Below are positions 49,441 to 58,226 of a stretch of DNA of 64,000 bases, one piece after another. Source of the stretch: Pseudomonas fluorescens NCIMB 11764 (GTDB lineage: Bacteria; Pseudomonadota; Gammaproteobacteria; Pseudomonadales; Pseudomonadaceae). A program made the translations under genes and the position numbers. Where the stretch lies: NCBI RefSeq assembly GCF_000293885.2, contig NZ_CP010945.1:6592001-6656000 (forward strand), given 5' to 3'. The notes under the pieces are model-generated. The model did not search any database. It worked only from the letters and a program-made list of their open reading frames with translations, and was not told the origin of the DNA. Positions within the stretch are counted from its first letter, which is position 1; the number at the start of each line of letters is the position of its first letter.

Positions 49441-52400
49441 TCAGGGGTCTTTTTTATTGGGGGCAGAGGCGACGACTTCGACGCCGTATTGAACTGTCAT
49501 CCAGCCTGAATCGCCGATACCGGCAACAGACAATTTCGCATTGAGACTGTAACTTCCCGGCTGCTCCATATCTTTTGATTGCAACTCCCAACCTCCGCTT
49601 GGCATAACGGCGGCGGTGCCATAAATAATTGTCGGCTCCCCCCCCTTGACCAGTGTCACGGTGGCTCCAGGGCGGCCGAATCCGGAAAATACGGGATTGG
49701 CAGCAACTTTGGCGCCGTTGAGGGGTGACTGGATATGGGGCGGTTTAAAGTAATTCTCTTTAACGGTAACCATGACATCCGGTGCCCAATACTCGGCACC
49801 CGCGGCAGACAACTGCTTGACGGACAGCGTGCACGGACCCGCCGCTTGGGGTTGCGGTAGCTGGACACACCATCGACCCTGATCATCGACTTGAGTCCGT
49901 GCCCGATAAGGCAAATCCTTGCCGATAAAAACCTCAACAATGCTGCCTTTCGCGCCCGTACCTCCCACCACCATTCGTTGCTCCACCTCCGAACCGGGCA
50001 GCGGATGCTGGACCACGGCCGCGCCGGACCACAAATGCCCCTTCAATACCAGCGTCTGATCAATCCGGTTGCACAACCAGGTCAATTCGAAGCTGCCATC
50101 GCGCAAGTCGGCGCAATCGATGGACCAACTCATGGTCTCGCCCGAAACGATGGTGTATTCCCCCGTGAGTGGTGCAAACGTCATCCCCATGGCTTTCGCG
50201 GAGAAAGGCGCACTCCAGCCCAGCGCAGCACGTGCCCCATTGAGGTCATGCGTGGTTTCAGGAGTAAGATCGAGTCGATACTTGCGATTGCGGGTAAGGT
50301 TCAGGAGGTCACCCGGCTCGATGGTTAGCTCGACAGGGGCTGCGTCGGTCAGGTCGATGAGCTTGATGCGCCACTGCAGCGGCTCAACCACTTCAAGGTC
50401 GAATACCCGCTTGTCAGTGCGCCCCTGCATGCGGGCCGTGACTTTATAGCGCCCCGCTTTGGCAGCAAGGAACGGGAACATCGAACGACCGTCGCTATCG
50501 GTAGGCACCAAAGCTTCTTCAGGTAGCTCGGGTTGCTCCCCCTCTTCCGGTGGATCCAGAAACTCAACAACCCACTCAATCGGATAACGGGCGATCGGCG
50601 AAGCGTCGTTGTCCGCCAGCTCCCGGACTTCAATCCACAATTGGCTGGCGCGGTCAGAACCTGCAACCGGCAAGAGATAATCGGCCGATTGACCATGCAT
50701 CACAGCGCCGCTGGCCACCTCGAGCTCAAGGGATTTACTGCCGTGGGTTACAGAGGCCTTCACTGTCAGCGGCCCAGCTGTAACGGATGACACGGTGAAC
50801 GTCGCTTCACCGTTCTCGTCGCTGTCGTCGCTGCCAAGCAGGGTTTCGCCCCGGTAGAAAGTGACTCTCGCACCCTGATAAGGCCTGCCATCCAGTCCAA
50901 TCACTAGACAGCTCAACTCCAGCGACAGTCCCGCCACAGCAGGTGACAACACCTTAAGCACCGTAATGCGAGGCCGATCAACAAAACTGATTTTTTCGAA
51001 TCTCACAGGGTCCTTGTCTTCGTACCGCGCGGTGACTGTGAGATCGGCCACCGCTTCCCGGCTGCGCAAACGGGTTCGGGCAAAGCCGTCCTTGTCGGTA
51101 TAAGACACCACCGGGTCCAGAGTTCCACCTGTACATGCCCATTGAATAGGGCGATCTGCAGCAAAATTATAAAACCTGTCATCCAGCCTTACCTGAAGCT
51201 CAAGGTATTCGAGGTTCCCGGCCAGTTTCGGCTCGAAAGGCCCAGTGCTGGTGTCCTCTTTTACGAAGTCGATAGTACTTTCGTCACAGTCAATCAAAAT
51301 AGGTTCGGCATACACCCGCTGCCCCAGGCCATAGCGGGCAACGACTTTGGCCAGGCCCATCCAGTTTCCCGCCTTGAAGCGCACGCTCGCTCTCCCTGCG
51401 TGATCGGTGACCGACGTCACCTCTTGCAAGCCGCTGCGTTCACACTCCCAGGTCACTGTAATGTTGGCCAGAGGCTCGCCCTGGAAGTCTCGCAGCATGA
51501 CTTCGATCCGCGCGTACTCGCCGGGTGCGTTAGCGATCAGTCGGTTAGTCGAGACCGTCGTAGTGCCCGTTACACTTTGTCCAACCTCACCAAACTCCTG
51601 TGCTTTGCTCTGGATAGCCGACTCAGACAAACACTGCACGGCGTGCTCTGCCGCCTGGCGACAGCTCTGCACATCGCTTTCCGGACTCAGCATGCCCAAT
51701 TCCAAAATGGCCTTGGCGTCCAGGCCTGTGGTCGCGGCACAGCCTCGCGCACGGATCACAAAGTCAATCTGCGACAACTCACGAATCAGTGGCAGATCGG
51801 GCGCCAGATAATTCGCACACTCCAATACTTCCTTGATGCCCCATTTGACTGCCTGTGCCAGTGAGCTCGCTGCACCATCGCGAATAAGCCGAATGTCCTC
51901 CGGGGTCAGTTGGGGCGGAAGCTCATTGACCAGTTTCAAATACGCCAGCAGTTTCTCGGCCGGCTCCTCGGTGTGAATGACTGCGCGACCGTAGATGGTC
52001 AACAAGTAGAAGGTATCGAGGGTCAGTTCCTCGATTTGCCGAAGCCCGAACCAGCGCCAATGCTCTTGGGTCGTCAGCGTGGCCAGCATCGCGGAACTCA
52101 ATGCCAGTTTTTTCACCACGGCGGTACGGCGAACCAGATGCGCCAGCATCTTGAGAATATCGTCACCGACGGCGATGGTTTGTTCCGCTTGTGTCGCATC
52201 GCCCAACACCCGCATCGTTTCATTGAGCAGCAGGAAGACCCCGTCCGACTCTACCCACCGCAGCACGGCCAGGGCCTGGTCCTGTTCGACATTGAGATAA
52301 ACCGCCAGACTCTCTTGCACGACGGCACTCTGCGCCGCCCGGGTCTGCAACACGACCGCCAGAACGGTCGCCCGTACTCGCTCAGCCTGTGTTTCATCAA

Positions 52401-54666
52401 CCTCCGCCATTTCGACCGCACCGTTGATTTCGTCTTTGGCCCAGCTTTCGTACGACGCGTCATCTACAGCATGACCTTTGACGATCAAGCCCTTTTCTTC
52501 AACGATCTCGTTCAGCAAGGCCAGCCAATTCGTGCCGAGCTCTGCACGAACCGGTGGAATGCCTGCGCCCAACAGCGCTTCTTCGGTCAGGCGAGTCGGT
52601 TCCAGACGCTTGCGCAATTCTTGCAACAGCGCCAATTCGGCTTCTGAAGCCGCTGTCGGCACCTCGACCGGCGACACGTGTTGCACCAGCCAGATCACCT
52701 CAAGGTTATTTTCCCGGCACCATTTCACGCAGGACTGAACGGCATGCAGTACATCCAGCACGTCGGCCCTGCCGATCGTTCTATAGCTACCAATGTGGGG
52801 GTGCCCCAACAACTCACGCAGCCAATCGCTGCCCATGGGGCTCATGGTTTCCAGCAGCGCTGCCAGCTCTATCGAGGTCACCCCACAGAAAGACGACAGC
52901 CTGACCAGTCGATAAAAGCTTGAGACGACCCTGACACTACGCTCCAGCTCATTGCGCATGCCGTAACATTCGGCGACCACTCGAGCGAGATAACGCCAGG
53001 TTTCCAGATTAATGCCCAAGCCACTACAGATCTGATCTACCGTGCGACGATCACTGTCGGTTTGCGGGTGAATGGCAAACTTGCCGCCATCGAGGCGAAG
53101 CGGTGTGTCGAACAACGATTGGCCGTTAAACACGCGGTCAAACTGAGATTGCTCTTCGCCGCGAGCACAGACGCTCATCTCGTCGATCAATGCCGCAAAA
53201 TCCTCGGCTGTGCATCTGAACTCCCGACGGAAATCCTGAAAAAGCCCAATGGCTCGCAGCGTACTGTCGGTGATTTTGTAGGATTGAGTCGCTAGCTCTT
53301 TTGCCACAGGCTCATTCGCCGATTTGCGTGCCTGGGCACGGCCGGCGGCCACCAACAGCAGATCGCATTCGTCGTACGGCAGATCGATGTGCCGAGCCAG
53401 GCGAAGCATGCGGTTAATCAGGTCGAAGTGCCGTTTGGTCGCGTTTATCAGTTTCCTGTCTGTCACCGCGCCCGAAGGTTGGGACACGCTGATTGCATCT
53501 GCATTGCCTTCCGCGTTGATAAACACCGAGCCGAACGTTTTCGCGTCCGCCATGGGAGGGGAGGAGACATTCGGAGAAATGTGGGGGGCATAACGTTCAA
53601 TCGACAACAAGCTGGCCAACTGATCCGAATTGATCGAGGTCTGGGTGCAAAACGTCACTACATCAAGCAAATCGTCGTAATTGGCACCGAAATTGTCTTT
53701 GAAAAAATCGTCGTTGGTGGCTTGCGGATCAGGATCGATACGGCCTGTACGGCGATCCACTCGCTGGAGCTTCACTTCCTCGGGCTCCTCCGTCATGACG
53801 TACTTATTCTCCGACAGCAACGCCTGCATCGCCGGTCCCAGGCCGCTGGCCTGGCGCATGGCAATACTGGAGCGCCCTCCGTGAGCCCCTGCTTCTTTCC
53901 AGTACGGATATTTCGGATCGGCGATCCGCACCACATCCCCCAGGCTCAAACCCTTTTGCTGCAGCACATGGTTCCATTGCACCCGGTACCATTCGAACGG
54001 CAACGTGGTCATGGGATAGCGTGCCTGGAGCAGCCGGTCCTCAACAACTTCATCGGCCAGAAGAGGGTCTTCAGGCTGATTTTCGATGATGTGACTCAGT
54101 ACTTTGTTCACCAACACCACCGTCGGTGTCATCTGGTAAGCCATTGTCGGATCGATGACACGGGTTCCCAGATCAGGCCGCCGGACCGCCATTGTTATTT
54201 TTTTTGCACAACCTGCATCTGCGCGCACTTCGAGTTCAAGGGCCTTGGTGAACAGCTCCACGAAGTACGCCACCGGTGCATCGTTGGCATCAAGGTTACC
54301 CGGCAGCGTGGTCTCACCCCAGGCGGGATTGAACAGTTTTTCATGGTTCGGGCCATCGACCAGCGCGCTGATGCCGGTGTAGTGCAAAGCGTTGCGCGGT
54401 GTATGGCGAGTCAATCGGTGATTGCGAAACTGGCGTGCAACATGCACCAGCACACTGTTGGATTTGTTCTGTACAAGTCTGGCTTCATGGCTGGACAGGC
54501 CGAACGTATCCATCAATCCCTGATGCCCCATCCGCACCAGTTGCAAGACCGAGCAGTTATCAGCGGTGAGTTGCTGGTCTTGCGTCAGGCTTTGCATCCG
54601 CTCCTGGCCGACCGTCGAATCGAAAAGTTGTGAAATGAGTGAATTACCGCTGGTTTCCTTTGTCAT
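49441..54666 (-). CDS. Tc toxin TcA subunit, N-terminal half (TcaA-like) with Ig-like modules
   Basis: 1741-residue protein. The first 1000 or so residues form the helical shell region related to the SpvA/VRP1 family (LQLVRMGHQGLMDTFGLSSHEARL, TTLPFEWYRVQWNHVLQQKGLSL). From about 1040 to 1730 there are about seven beta-sandwich Ig-like repeats, with signatures such as ANITVTWECERSG...TDHAGRASVRFKAG and GARVTFYRGETLLGSDDSDENGEATFTV. Such modules could bind a target cell. It pairs with the C-terminal half encoded next (106-bp gap). The ATG has AGGA 8 bases upstream, and a Tc-locus motif lies 69 bases before it. Confidence 0.88.
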   Translation of the reverse strand: MTKETSGNSLISQLFDSTVGQERMQSLTQDQQLTADNCSVLQLVRMGHQGLMDTFGLSSHEARLVQNKSNSVLVHVARQFRNHRLTRHTPRNALHYTGISALVDGPNHEKLFNPAWGETTLPGNLDANDAPVAYFVELFTKALELEVRADAGCAKKITMAVRRPDLGTRVIDPTMAYQMTPTVVLVNKVLSHIIENQPEDPLLADEVVEDRLLQARYPMTTLPFEWYRVQWNHVLQQKGLSLGDVVRIADPKYPYWKEAGAHGGRSSIAMRQASGLGPAMQALLSENKYVMTEEPEEVKLQRVDRRTGRIDPDPQATNDDFFKDNFGANYDDLLDVVTFCTQTSINSDQLASLLSIERYAPHISPNVSSPPMADAKTFGSVFINAEGNADAISVSQPSGAVTDRKLINATKRHFDLINRMLRLARHIDLPYDECDLLLVAAGRAQARKSANEPVAKELATQSYKITDSTLRAIGLFQDFRREFRCTAEDFAALIDEMSVCARGEEQSQFDRVFNGQSLFDTPLRLDGGKFAIHPQTDSDRRTVDQICSGLGINLETWRYLARVVAECYGMRNELERSVRVVSSFYRLVRLSSFCGVTSIELAALLETMSPMGSDWLRELLGHPHIGSYRTIGRADVLDVLHAVQSCVKWCRENNLEVIWLVQHVSPVEVPTAASEAELALLQELRKRLEPTRLTEEALLGAGIPPVRAELGTNWLALLNEIVEEKGLIVKGHAVDDASYESWAKDEINGAVEMAEVDETQAERVRATVLAVVLQTRAAQSAVVQESLAVYLNVEQDQALAVLRWVESDGVFLLLNETMRVLGDATQAEQTIAVGDDILKMLAHLVRRTAVVKKLALSSAMLATLTTQEHWRWFGLRQIEELTLDTFYLLTIYGRAVIHTEEPAEKLLAYLKLVNELPPQLTPEDIRLIRDGAASSLAQAVKWGIKEVLECANYLAPDLPLIRELSQIDFVIRARGCAATTGLDAKAILELGMLSPESDVQSCRQAAEHAVQCLSESAIQSKAQEFGEVGQSVTGTTTVSTNRLIANAPGEYARIEVMLRDFQGEPLANITVTWECERSGLQEVTSVTDHAGRASVRFKAGNWMGLAKVVARYGLGQRVYAEPILIDCDESTIDFVKEDTSTGPFEPKLAGNLEYLELQVRLDDRFYNFAADRPIQWACTGGTLDPVVSYTDKDGFARTRLRSREAVADLTVTARYEDKDPVRFEKISFVDRPRITVLKVLSPAVAGLSLELSCLVIGLDGRPYQGARVTFYRGETLLGSDDSDENGEATFTVSSVTAGPLTVKASVTHGSKSLELEVASGAVMHGQSADYLLPVAGSDRASQLWIEVRELADNDASPIARYPIEWVVEFLDPPEEGEQPELPEEALVPTDSDGRSMFPFLAAKAGRYKVTARMQGRTDKRVFDLEVVEPLQWRIKLIDLTDAAPVELTIEPGDLLNLTRNRKYRLDLTPETTHDLNGARAALGWSAPFSAKAMGMTFAPLTGEYTIVSGETMSWSIDCADLRDGSFELTWLCNRIDQTLVLKGHLWSGAAVVQHPLPGSEVEQRMVVGGTGAKGSIVEVFIGKDLPYRARTQVDDQGRWCVQLPQPQAAGPCTLSVKQLSAAGAEYWAPDVMVTVKENYFKPPHIQSPLNGAKVAANPVFSGFGRPGATVTLVKGGEPTIIYGTAAVMPSGGWELQSKDMEQPGSYSLNAKLSVAGIGDSGWMTVQYGVEVVASAPNKKDP

Positions 54667-54735
54667 GGGAGATTTCCTGAAAGCGACGGGGGAGACTTCG
54701 TGCTACAGGTTTAAGCGATTCAGGAGCAAGCCGTA

Positions 54736-54753
54736 ACCTGTGATAAATGACAG
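54736..54753 (-). promoter_or_regulatory. Shared Tc-locus motif, copy upstream of the TcA N-terminal gene
   Basis: Minus-strand CTGTCATTTATCACAGGT, a near-palindrome (CTGT...ACAG). It lies 69 bases before the start codon at 54666 and directly after the stop of the small upstream gene. Fifteen of its 18 positions are identical in all three copies in the window. Confidence 0.7.
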
Positions 54754-55134
54754 TCACGATGAACGGTCTTCGATCTTGTGCGGTGCATAGTCCAGAGAGG
54801 ATGTCGCAGGGGGGGTCAATACATAGAACCATTCAACAAAGGTCCAAGGGGAATTATCCTGATCTTGCCGTTTACTGACCGCATGCAGTTGGTGGGGCCC
54901 CGGCGACAGATCCTGCCAAAAGTGCCTATCGTGTAGATTTTTGTATGTTCCCATAGGCCCAGAAGGATGAAAGTCGATCTGAAAACCATCAGGTGTTAAA
55001 CGCCCTCCTTCTCCTTCCTCAAGTTCAACTCTCAGGCTACGACCAGCATGGGCGTAGTAGGCCTTATGAGATTGAGGTGTGTTTACAACAGGGGCCGCTA
55101 GATTGGATTTCGGGTCATTCTGAACTGCTGTCAT
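54754..55134 (-). CDS. Unrecognised small protein at the head of the TcA operon
   Basis: 126-residue protein without signal peptide or membrane helix. The C-terminal part (FWQDLSPGPHQLHAVSKRQDQDNSPWTFVEWFYVLTPP) resembles the closing strands of an Ig-like or fibronectin-like sandwich; I cannot name a family. The ATG has GGAG 9 bases upstream. It reads in the same direction as the TcA genes and carries its own copy of the Tc-locus motif 68 bases before the start, which ties it to the toxin. Function unknown. Confidence 0.7.
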   Translation of the reverse strand: MTAVQNDPKSNLAAPVVNTPQSHKAYYAHAGRSLRVELEEGEGGRLTPDGFQIDFHPSGPMGTYKNLHDRHFWQDLSPGPHQLHAVSKRQDQDNSPWTFVEWFYVLTPPATSSLDYAPHKIEDRSS

Positions 55135-55474
55135 GTTTTCGCTCTCCTGCGGTTGAATAGCGTTCTCCTGGCTATTGCTACCTAACCAAACAGCGAATGG
55201 CTACCTGTAATAACTGACAGTCCCGACGAGTGGCTCCCCTCAGGCAGCTTGATTTGGCCGAGAGCCTTGAAGACAATCCCCCGGCATCTGGCAGTGGCGA
55301 TTTAACAATTGAGTGAGTTGGGTTGTTGCGGGTGGAGAAGTCGCTGGAAAACGGACAGGCGTTCAGCGCGGCTTAGTCTCTATACGTTCAGGATGTGTTG
55401 TTTGGTCCGGCGCTTTCGCGAGCAAGCTCCGGGCGGCGTTTCGACGAAAGCAATTGCACCGGCGCCGCAAAACG
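55135..55474. other. Intergenic region at the right edge of the TcA cluster
   Basis: 340 bases between the PilZ gene stop and the first Tc-operon gene. It holds the Tc-locus motif at 55203-55220. No terminator with a T-run and no coding frame with a ribosome site were seen. The core/accessory boundary probably lies here, but no target-site duplication or transposon remnant was recognised. Confidence 0.5.
55203..55220 (-). promoter_or_regulatory. Shared Tc-locus motif, copy upstream of the small first gene
   Basis: Minus-strand CTGTCAGTTATTACAGGT, 68 bases before the start codon at 55134, in the same orientation relative to the gene as the other two copies. Confidence 0.7.
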
Positions 55475-55834
55475 TCAGGCCGAAGCCGGCAACGGCTGAA
55501 AACTGAAGTACTGCTTCAACGCCGCCACCAGTTGCCCATACTCCGGCGGTGCCCATTGCAGGCTGAACCCGGCGTCATAGTGGTGAGGTGTCGCGTCTTC
55601 GTGGCACCACAGGCAGCAGGCCTTGAGGTCGATGACCTGCTGGCAGCCATCGGCCATGGGGATTTTCAAGCGCAGATCAAAATCGGCGCCGATCATCATC
55701 GGTAACTGACTGATGAGCATCAGCCCGTCTTCAGAGACGTTGCCCAGGAAACCAATCGGTTTGTCAGTGACGCTGTTGAACACTTTCAGAAAATACGGCA
55801 GTTGATGCCGCTCGATCCGGCGGTCAGTGAACAT
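55475..55834 (-). CDS. PilZ-domain cyclic di-GMP receptor
   Basis: 119-residue single-domain PilZ protein. Both c-di-GMP-binding motifs are present: RxxxR in DRRIERH near the N-terminus and NxSxxG in NVSEDG about 30 residues later. It would act as a small soluble c-di-GMP sensor; the partner is unknown. The ATG of MFTDRRIERHQLP was chosen by family similarity although its ribosome site is weak. An upstream GTG 39 bases earlier is the alternative. It appears to match the P. aeruginosa PilZ gene PA4324, near pykA and sadC. Confidence 0.88.
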   Translation of the reverse strand: MFTDRRIERHQLPYFLKVFNSVTDKPIGFLGNVSEDGLMLISQLPMMIGADFDLRLKIPMADGCQQVIDLKACCLWCHEDATPHHYDAGFSLQWAPPEYGQLVAALKQYFSFQPLPASA

Positions 55835-56067
55835 GCGCAATTCGCCCAGCAAGGCCCTTAAGCAGGGCCGCACTAATGCTTCGGAACGGGCCTGCCTTTA
55901 TAGATAGGCAATGGGCGCGCTCTCCCCGATCCCGGTGCGACAGTCCATGGAACCGCTGTCGCTTACTCCTGCCGATCACAGGTGTTACGTCGGCTTGACA
56001 GCAAGGCTCTAAACCGGCTTATTCGACTATAGCTCACCACCGCCAGTGAGCCAGCCGCTGGATGCAA

Positions 56068-56445
56068 TCAGAACCGGGTCGGGCGAACCACGGCGGCAGA
56101 GTTGCGCAGCGGGTAATGACCCAGCGACTGCAAGGTTTCCAGTCGGGCGCGGGCACGATAGGCGTACTCGCTTTGCGGGTAGGAGGCGATGATGAACTGG
56201 TAGGTCTGCGCCGCATCGACAAACAGCTTTTGTCGTTCCAGGCACAAACCGCGCAGCATCGACACTTCCGGCCATACGTAAGACCGCGCGCGGCTGGCGC
56301 GTTCGACTTTGGACAGTTCAAGCGTCACTTGCTCGCAATTGCCACGGTCATAAGCCTTGTAGGCATTATTCAAATGATGGTTCATCGAAAAACGGGTGCA
56401 GCCCACAACACTGAGGGCAAGAATGGCTATGAGCACGAATCGCAT
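56068..56445 (-). CDS. TPR-like lipoprotein
   Basis: 125-residue predicted lipoprotein. A signal peptide ends in the lipobox LSVVGC, followed by helical pairs of tetratricopeptide-like character (NNAYKAYDRGNCEQVTLELSKVE and AAQTYQFIIASYPQSEYAYRARARLETL), similar to BamD/YbgF-type repeats. It would sit in the periplasmic face of the envelope. Function unknown. It is divergent from pyk, with which it shares a 157-bp region containing the AAACGAA repeats. Confidence 0.82.
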   Translation of the reverse strand: MRFVLIAILALSVVGCTRFSMNHHLNNAYKAYDRGNCEQVTLELSKVERASRARSYVWPEVSMLRGLCLERQKLFVDAAQTYQFIIASYPQSEYAYRARARLETLQSLGHYPLRNSAAVVRPTRF

Positions 56446-56498
56446 GGGGGTTCTCCTGTCTTGAGTTCTGTATCGACCCGTGGCGCAAAATCTTCAAG

Positions 56499-56545
56499 AT
56501 TGTTCGTTTAAAGATATAAACGAATAAGTAGTGCAAACGAACAAT
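56499..56545. promoter_or_regulatory. AAACGAA inverted-repeat array upstream of pyk
   Basis: ATTGTTCGTTT (56499-56509) and its exact complement AAACGAACAAT (56535-56545) flank a further AAACGAA at 56518-56524, so TTCGTTT/AAACGAA occurs three times within 47 A/T-rich bases. It lies 57-104 bases before the pyk start and looks like a protein-binding site array. The regulator is unknown. Confidence 0.6.
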
Positions 56546-56602
56546 GACTACAACCGGAGACCATAGTAGCCTCACTCAGCGCTTGAACTCAGGAGTCTAT
56601 GC

Positions 56603-58054
56603 ATGTCCGTCCGTCGCACCAAAATCGTCGCTACCCTTGGCCCGGCCAGTAACTCGCCGGAAGTTCTCGAACAGCTGATTCTGGCTGGCCTGGACGTCGC
56701 CCGCCTGAACTTCTCCCACGGCACCCCCGACGAGCACAAGGCTCGCGCGAAGCTGGTGCGTGACCTCGCTGCCAAGCACGGCCGCTTCGTGGCCCTGCTG
56801 GGTGACCTGCAAGGCCCGAAAATCCGTATCGCCAAATTCGCCAACAAGAAGATCGAGCTGAAGATCGGTGATCAATTCACCTTCTCCACCAGCCATCCTC
56901 TGACCGAAGGCAACCAGCAAGTGGTCGGCATCGATTACCCGGACCTGGTCAAGGACTGCGGCGTGGGCGACGAGCTGCTGCTCGACGACGGTCGTGTAGT
57001 GATGCGCGTCGATACCGCCACCGCCACCGAACTGAACTGCACCGTGACCATCGGCGGCCCGCTGTCGGACCATAAAGGCATCAACCGTCGCGGCGGTGGC
57101 CTGACTGCTCCGGCCCTGACCGAGAAAGACAAGGCCGACATCAAGCTCGCCGCAGAAATGCAGGTCGACTACCTGGCCGTGTCCTTCCCCCGTGATGCGG
57201 CCGACATGAACTACGCCCGTCAACTGCGCGACGAGGCCGGCGGTACTGCCTGGCTGGTGGCGAAAATCGAACGCGCCGAAGCCGTGGCCGACGATGAAAC
57301 CCTCGACGGTCTGATCCAGGCTTCCGACGCGGTGATGGTTGCCCGTGGCGACCTGGGCGTGGAAATCGGCGACGCCGAGCTGGTGGGCATTCAGAAGAAA
57401 ATCATTCTGCACGCACGCCGCCACAACAAGGCTGTGATCGTGGCGACCCAGATGATGGAGTCGATGATCCAGAACCCGATGCCGACCCGTGCCGAAGTGT
57501 CCGACGTGGCCAACGCCGTGCTCGACTACACAGACGCCGTGATGCTGTCCGCCGAATCCGCCGCCGGCCTGTATCCGCTGGAAGCCGTGCAAGCGATGGC
57601 ACGCATTTGCGTCGGCGCTGAAAAGCACCCGACCGGCAAGACCTCCAGCCACCGCATCGGCAAGGAATTCACCCGCTGCGACGAGAGCATCGCGCTGGCG
57701 ACCATGTACACCGCCAACCACTTCCCGGGCGTCAAAGCGATCATCGCATTGACCGAAAGCGGCTACACCCCGCTGATCATGTCGCGTATCCGTTCTTCGG
57801 TACCGATCTATGCGTATTCGCCCCACCGCGAAACCCAGGCGCGCGCAGCGATGTTCCGTGGCGTGTACACCATTCCGTTCGACCCGGCCTCGCTGGAGCC
57901 ACACGAAGTCAGCCAGAAGGCGATCGACGAGCTGGTCAAGCGCGGCGTCGTGGAGAAAGGCGACTGGGTCATCCTGACCAAGGGCGACAGCTATCACACC
58001 ACCGGCGGCACCAACGGGATGAAAATCCTGCACGTTGGCGATCCGCAGGTCTGA
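56603..58054 (+). CDS. pykA: Pyruvate kinase
   Basis: Converts phosphoenolpyruvate and ADP to pyruvate and ATP in the lower glycolytic/Entner-Doudoroff route. The 483 residues start RRTKIVATLGPASNSPEVL and include the K+/PEP site (ARLNFSHG), the catalytic Lys/metal segment WLVAKIERAEAV, the signature VMVARGDLGVEI and a C-terminal allosteric domain. Length and features fit the AMP-activated type. The neighbours (enoyl-CoA hydratase, reductase, diguanylate cyclase, fumarase) match P. aeruginosa pykA. Confidence 0.97.
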   Translation: MSVRRTKIVATLGPASNSPEVLEQLILAGLDVARLNFSHGTPDEHKARAKLVRDLAAKHGRFVALLGDLQGPKIRIAKFANKKIELKIGDQFTFSTSHPLTEGNQQVVGIDYPDLVKDCGVGDELLLDDGRVVMRVDTATATELNCTVTIGGPLSDHKGINRRGGGLTAPALTEKDKADIKLAAEMQVDYLAVSFPRDAADMNYARQLRDEAGGTAWLVAKIERAEAVADDETLDGLIQASDAVMVARGDLGVEIGDAELVGIQKKIILHARRHNKAVIVATQMMESMIQNPMPTRAEVSDVANAVLDYTDAVMLSAESAAGLYPLEAVQAMARICVGAEKHPTGKTSSHRIGKEFTRCDESIALATMYTANHFPGVKAIIALTESGYTPLIMSRIRSSVPIYAYSPHRETQARAAMFRGVYTIPFDPASLEPHEVSQKAIDELVKRGVVEKGDWVILTKGDSYHTTGGTNGMKILHVGDPQV

Positions 58055-58075
58055 GTGAGCGGCTGCTGAAAAAAC

Positions 58076-58106
58076 AAAGCCCTGCCATGTGAATGGCGGG
58101 GCTTTT
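58076..58106 (+). terminator. Terminator of pyk
   Basis: Stem AAAGCCC-GCCAT / ATGGC-GGGCTTT with a 4-base loop and one mismatch, ending in CTTTT, 21 bases past the pyk stop. Confidence 0.8.
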
Positions 58107-58141
58107 GGTTTCTGATCCTGAAGCTGCAGTGTCTGGGCGGA

Positions 58142-58206
58142 CCTCATCGCGAGCAGGCTCGCTCCCACAGGGGATTTGTGGTGTACCGAGCCTGCTCGCG
58201 ATGAGG
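58142..58206. repeat. REP pair
   Basis: Perfect 20-bp inverted copies at 58142-58161 (CCTCATCGCGAGCAGGCTCG) and 58187-58206, between the convergent pyk and enoyl-CoA hydratase genes. Confidence 0.9.
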
Positions 58207-58226
58207 CCCGACCGGCCCCCGTCGAT

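Noticed and set aside
55309..55705. Plus-strand frames overlapping the PilZ gene and the gap beside it
   Set aside because: Basic, low-complexity translations without ribosome sites; the PilZ gene on the other strand explains the region.
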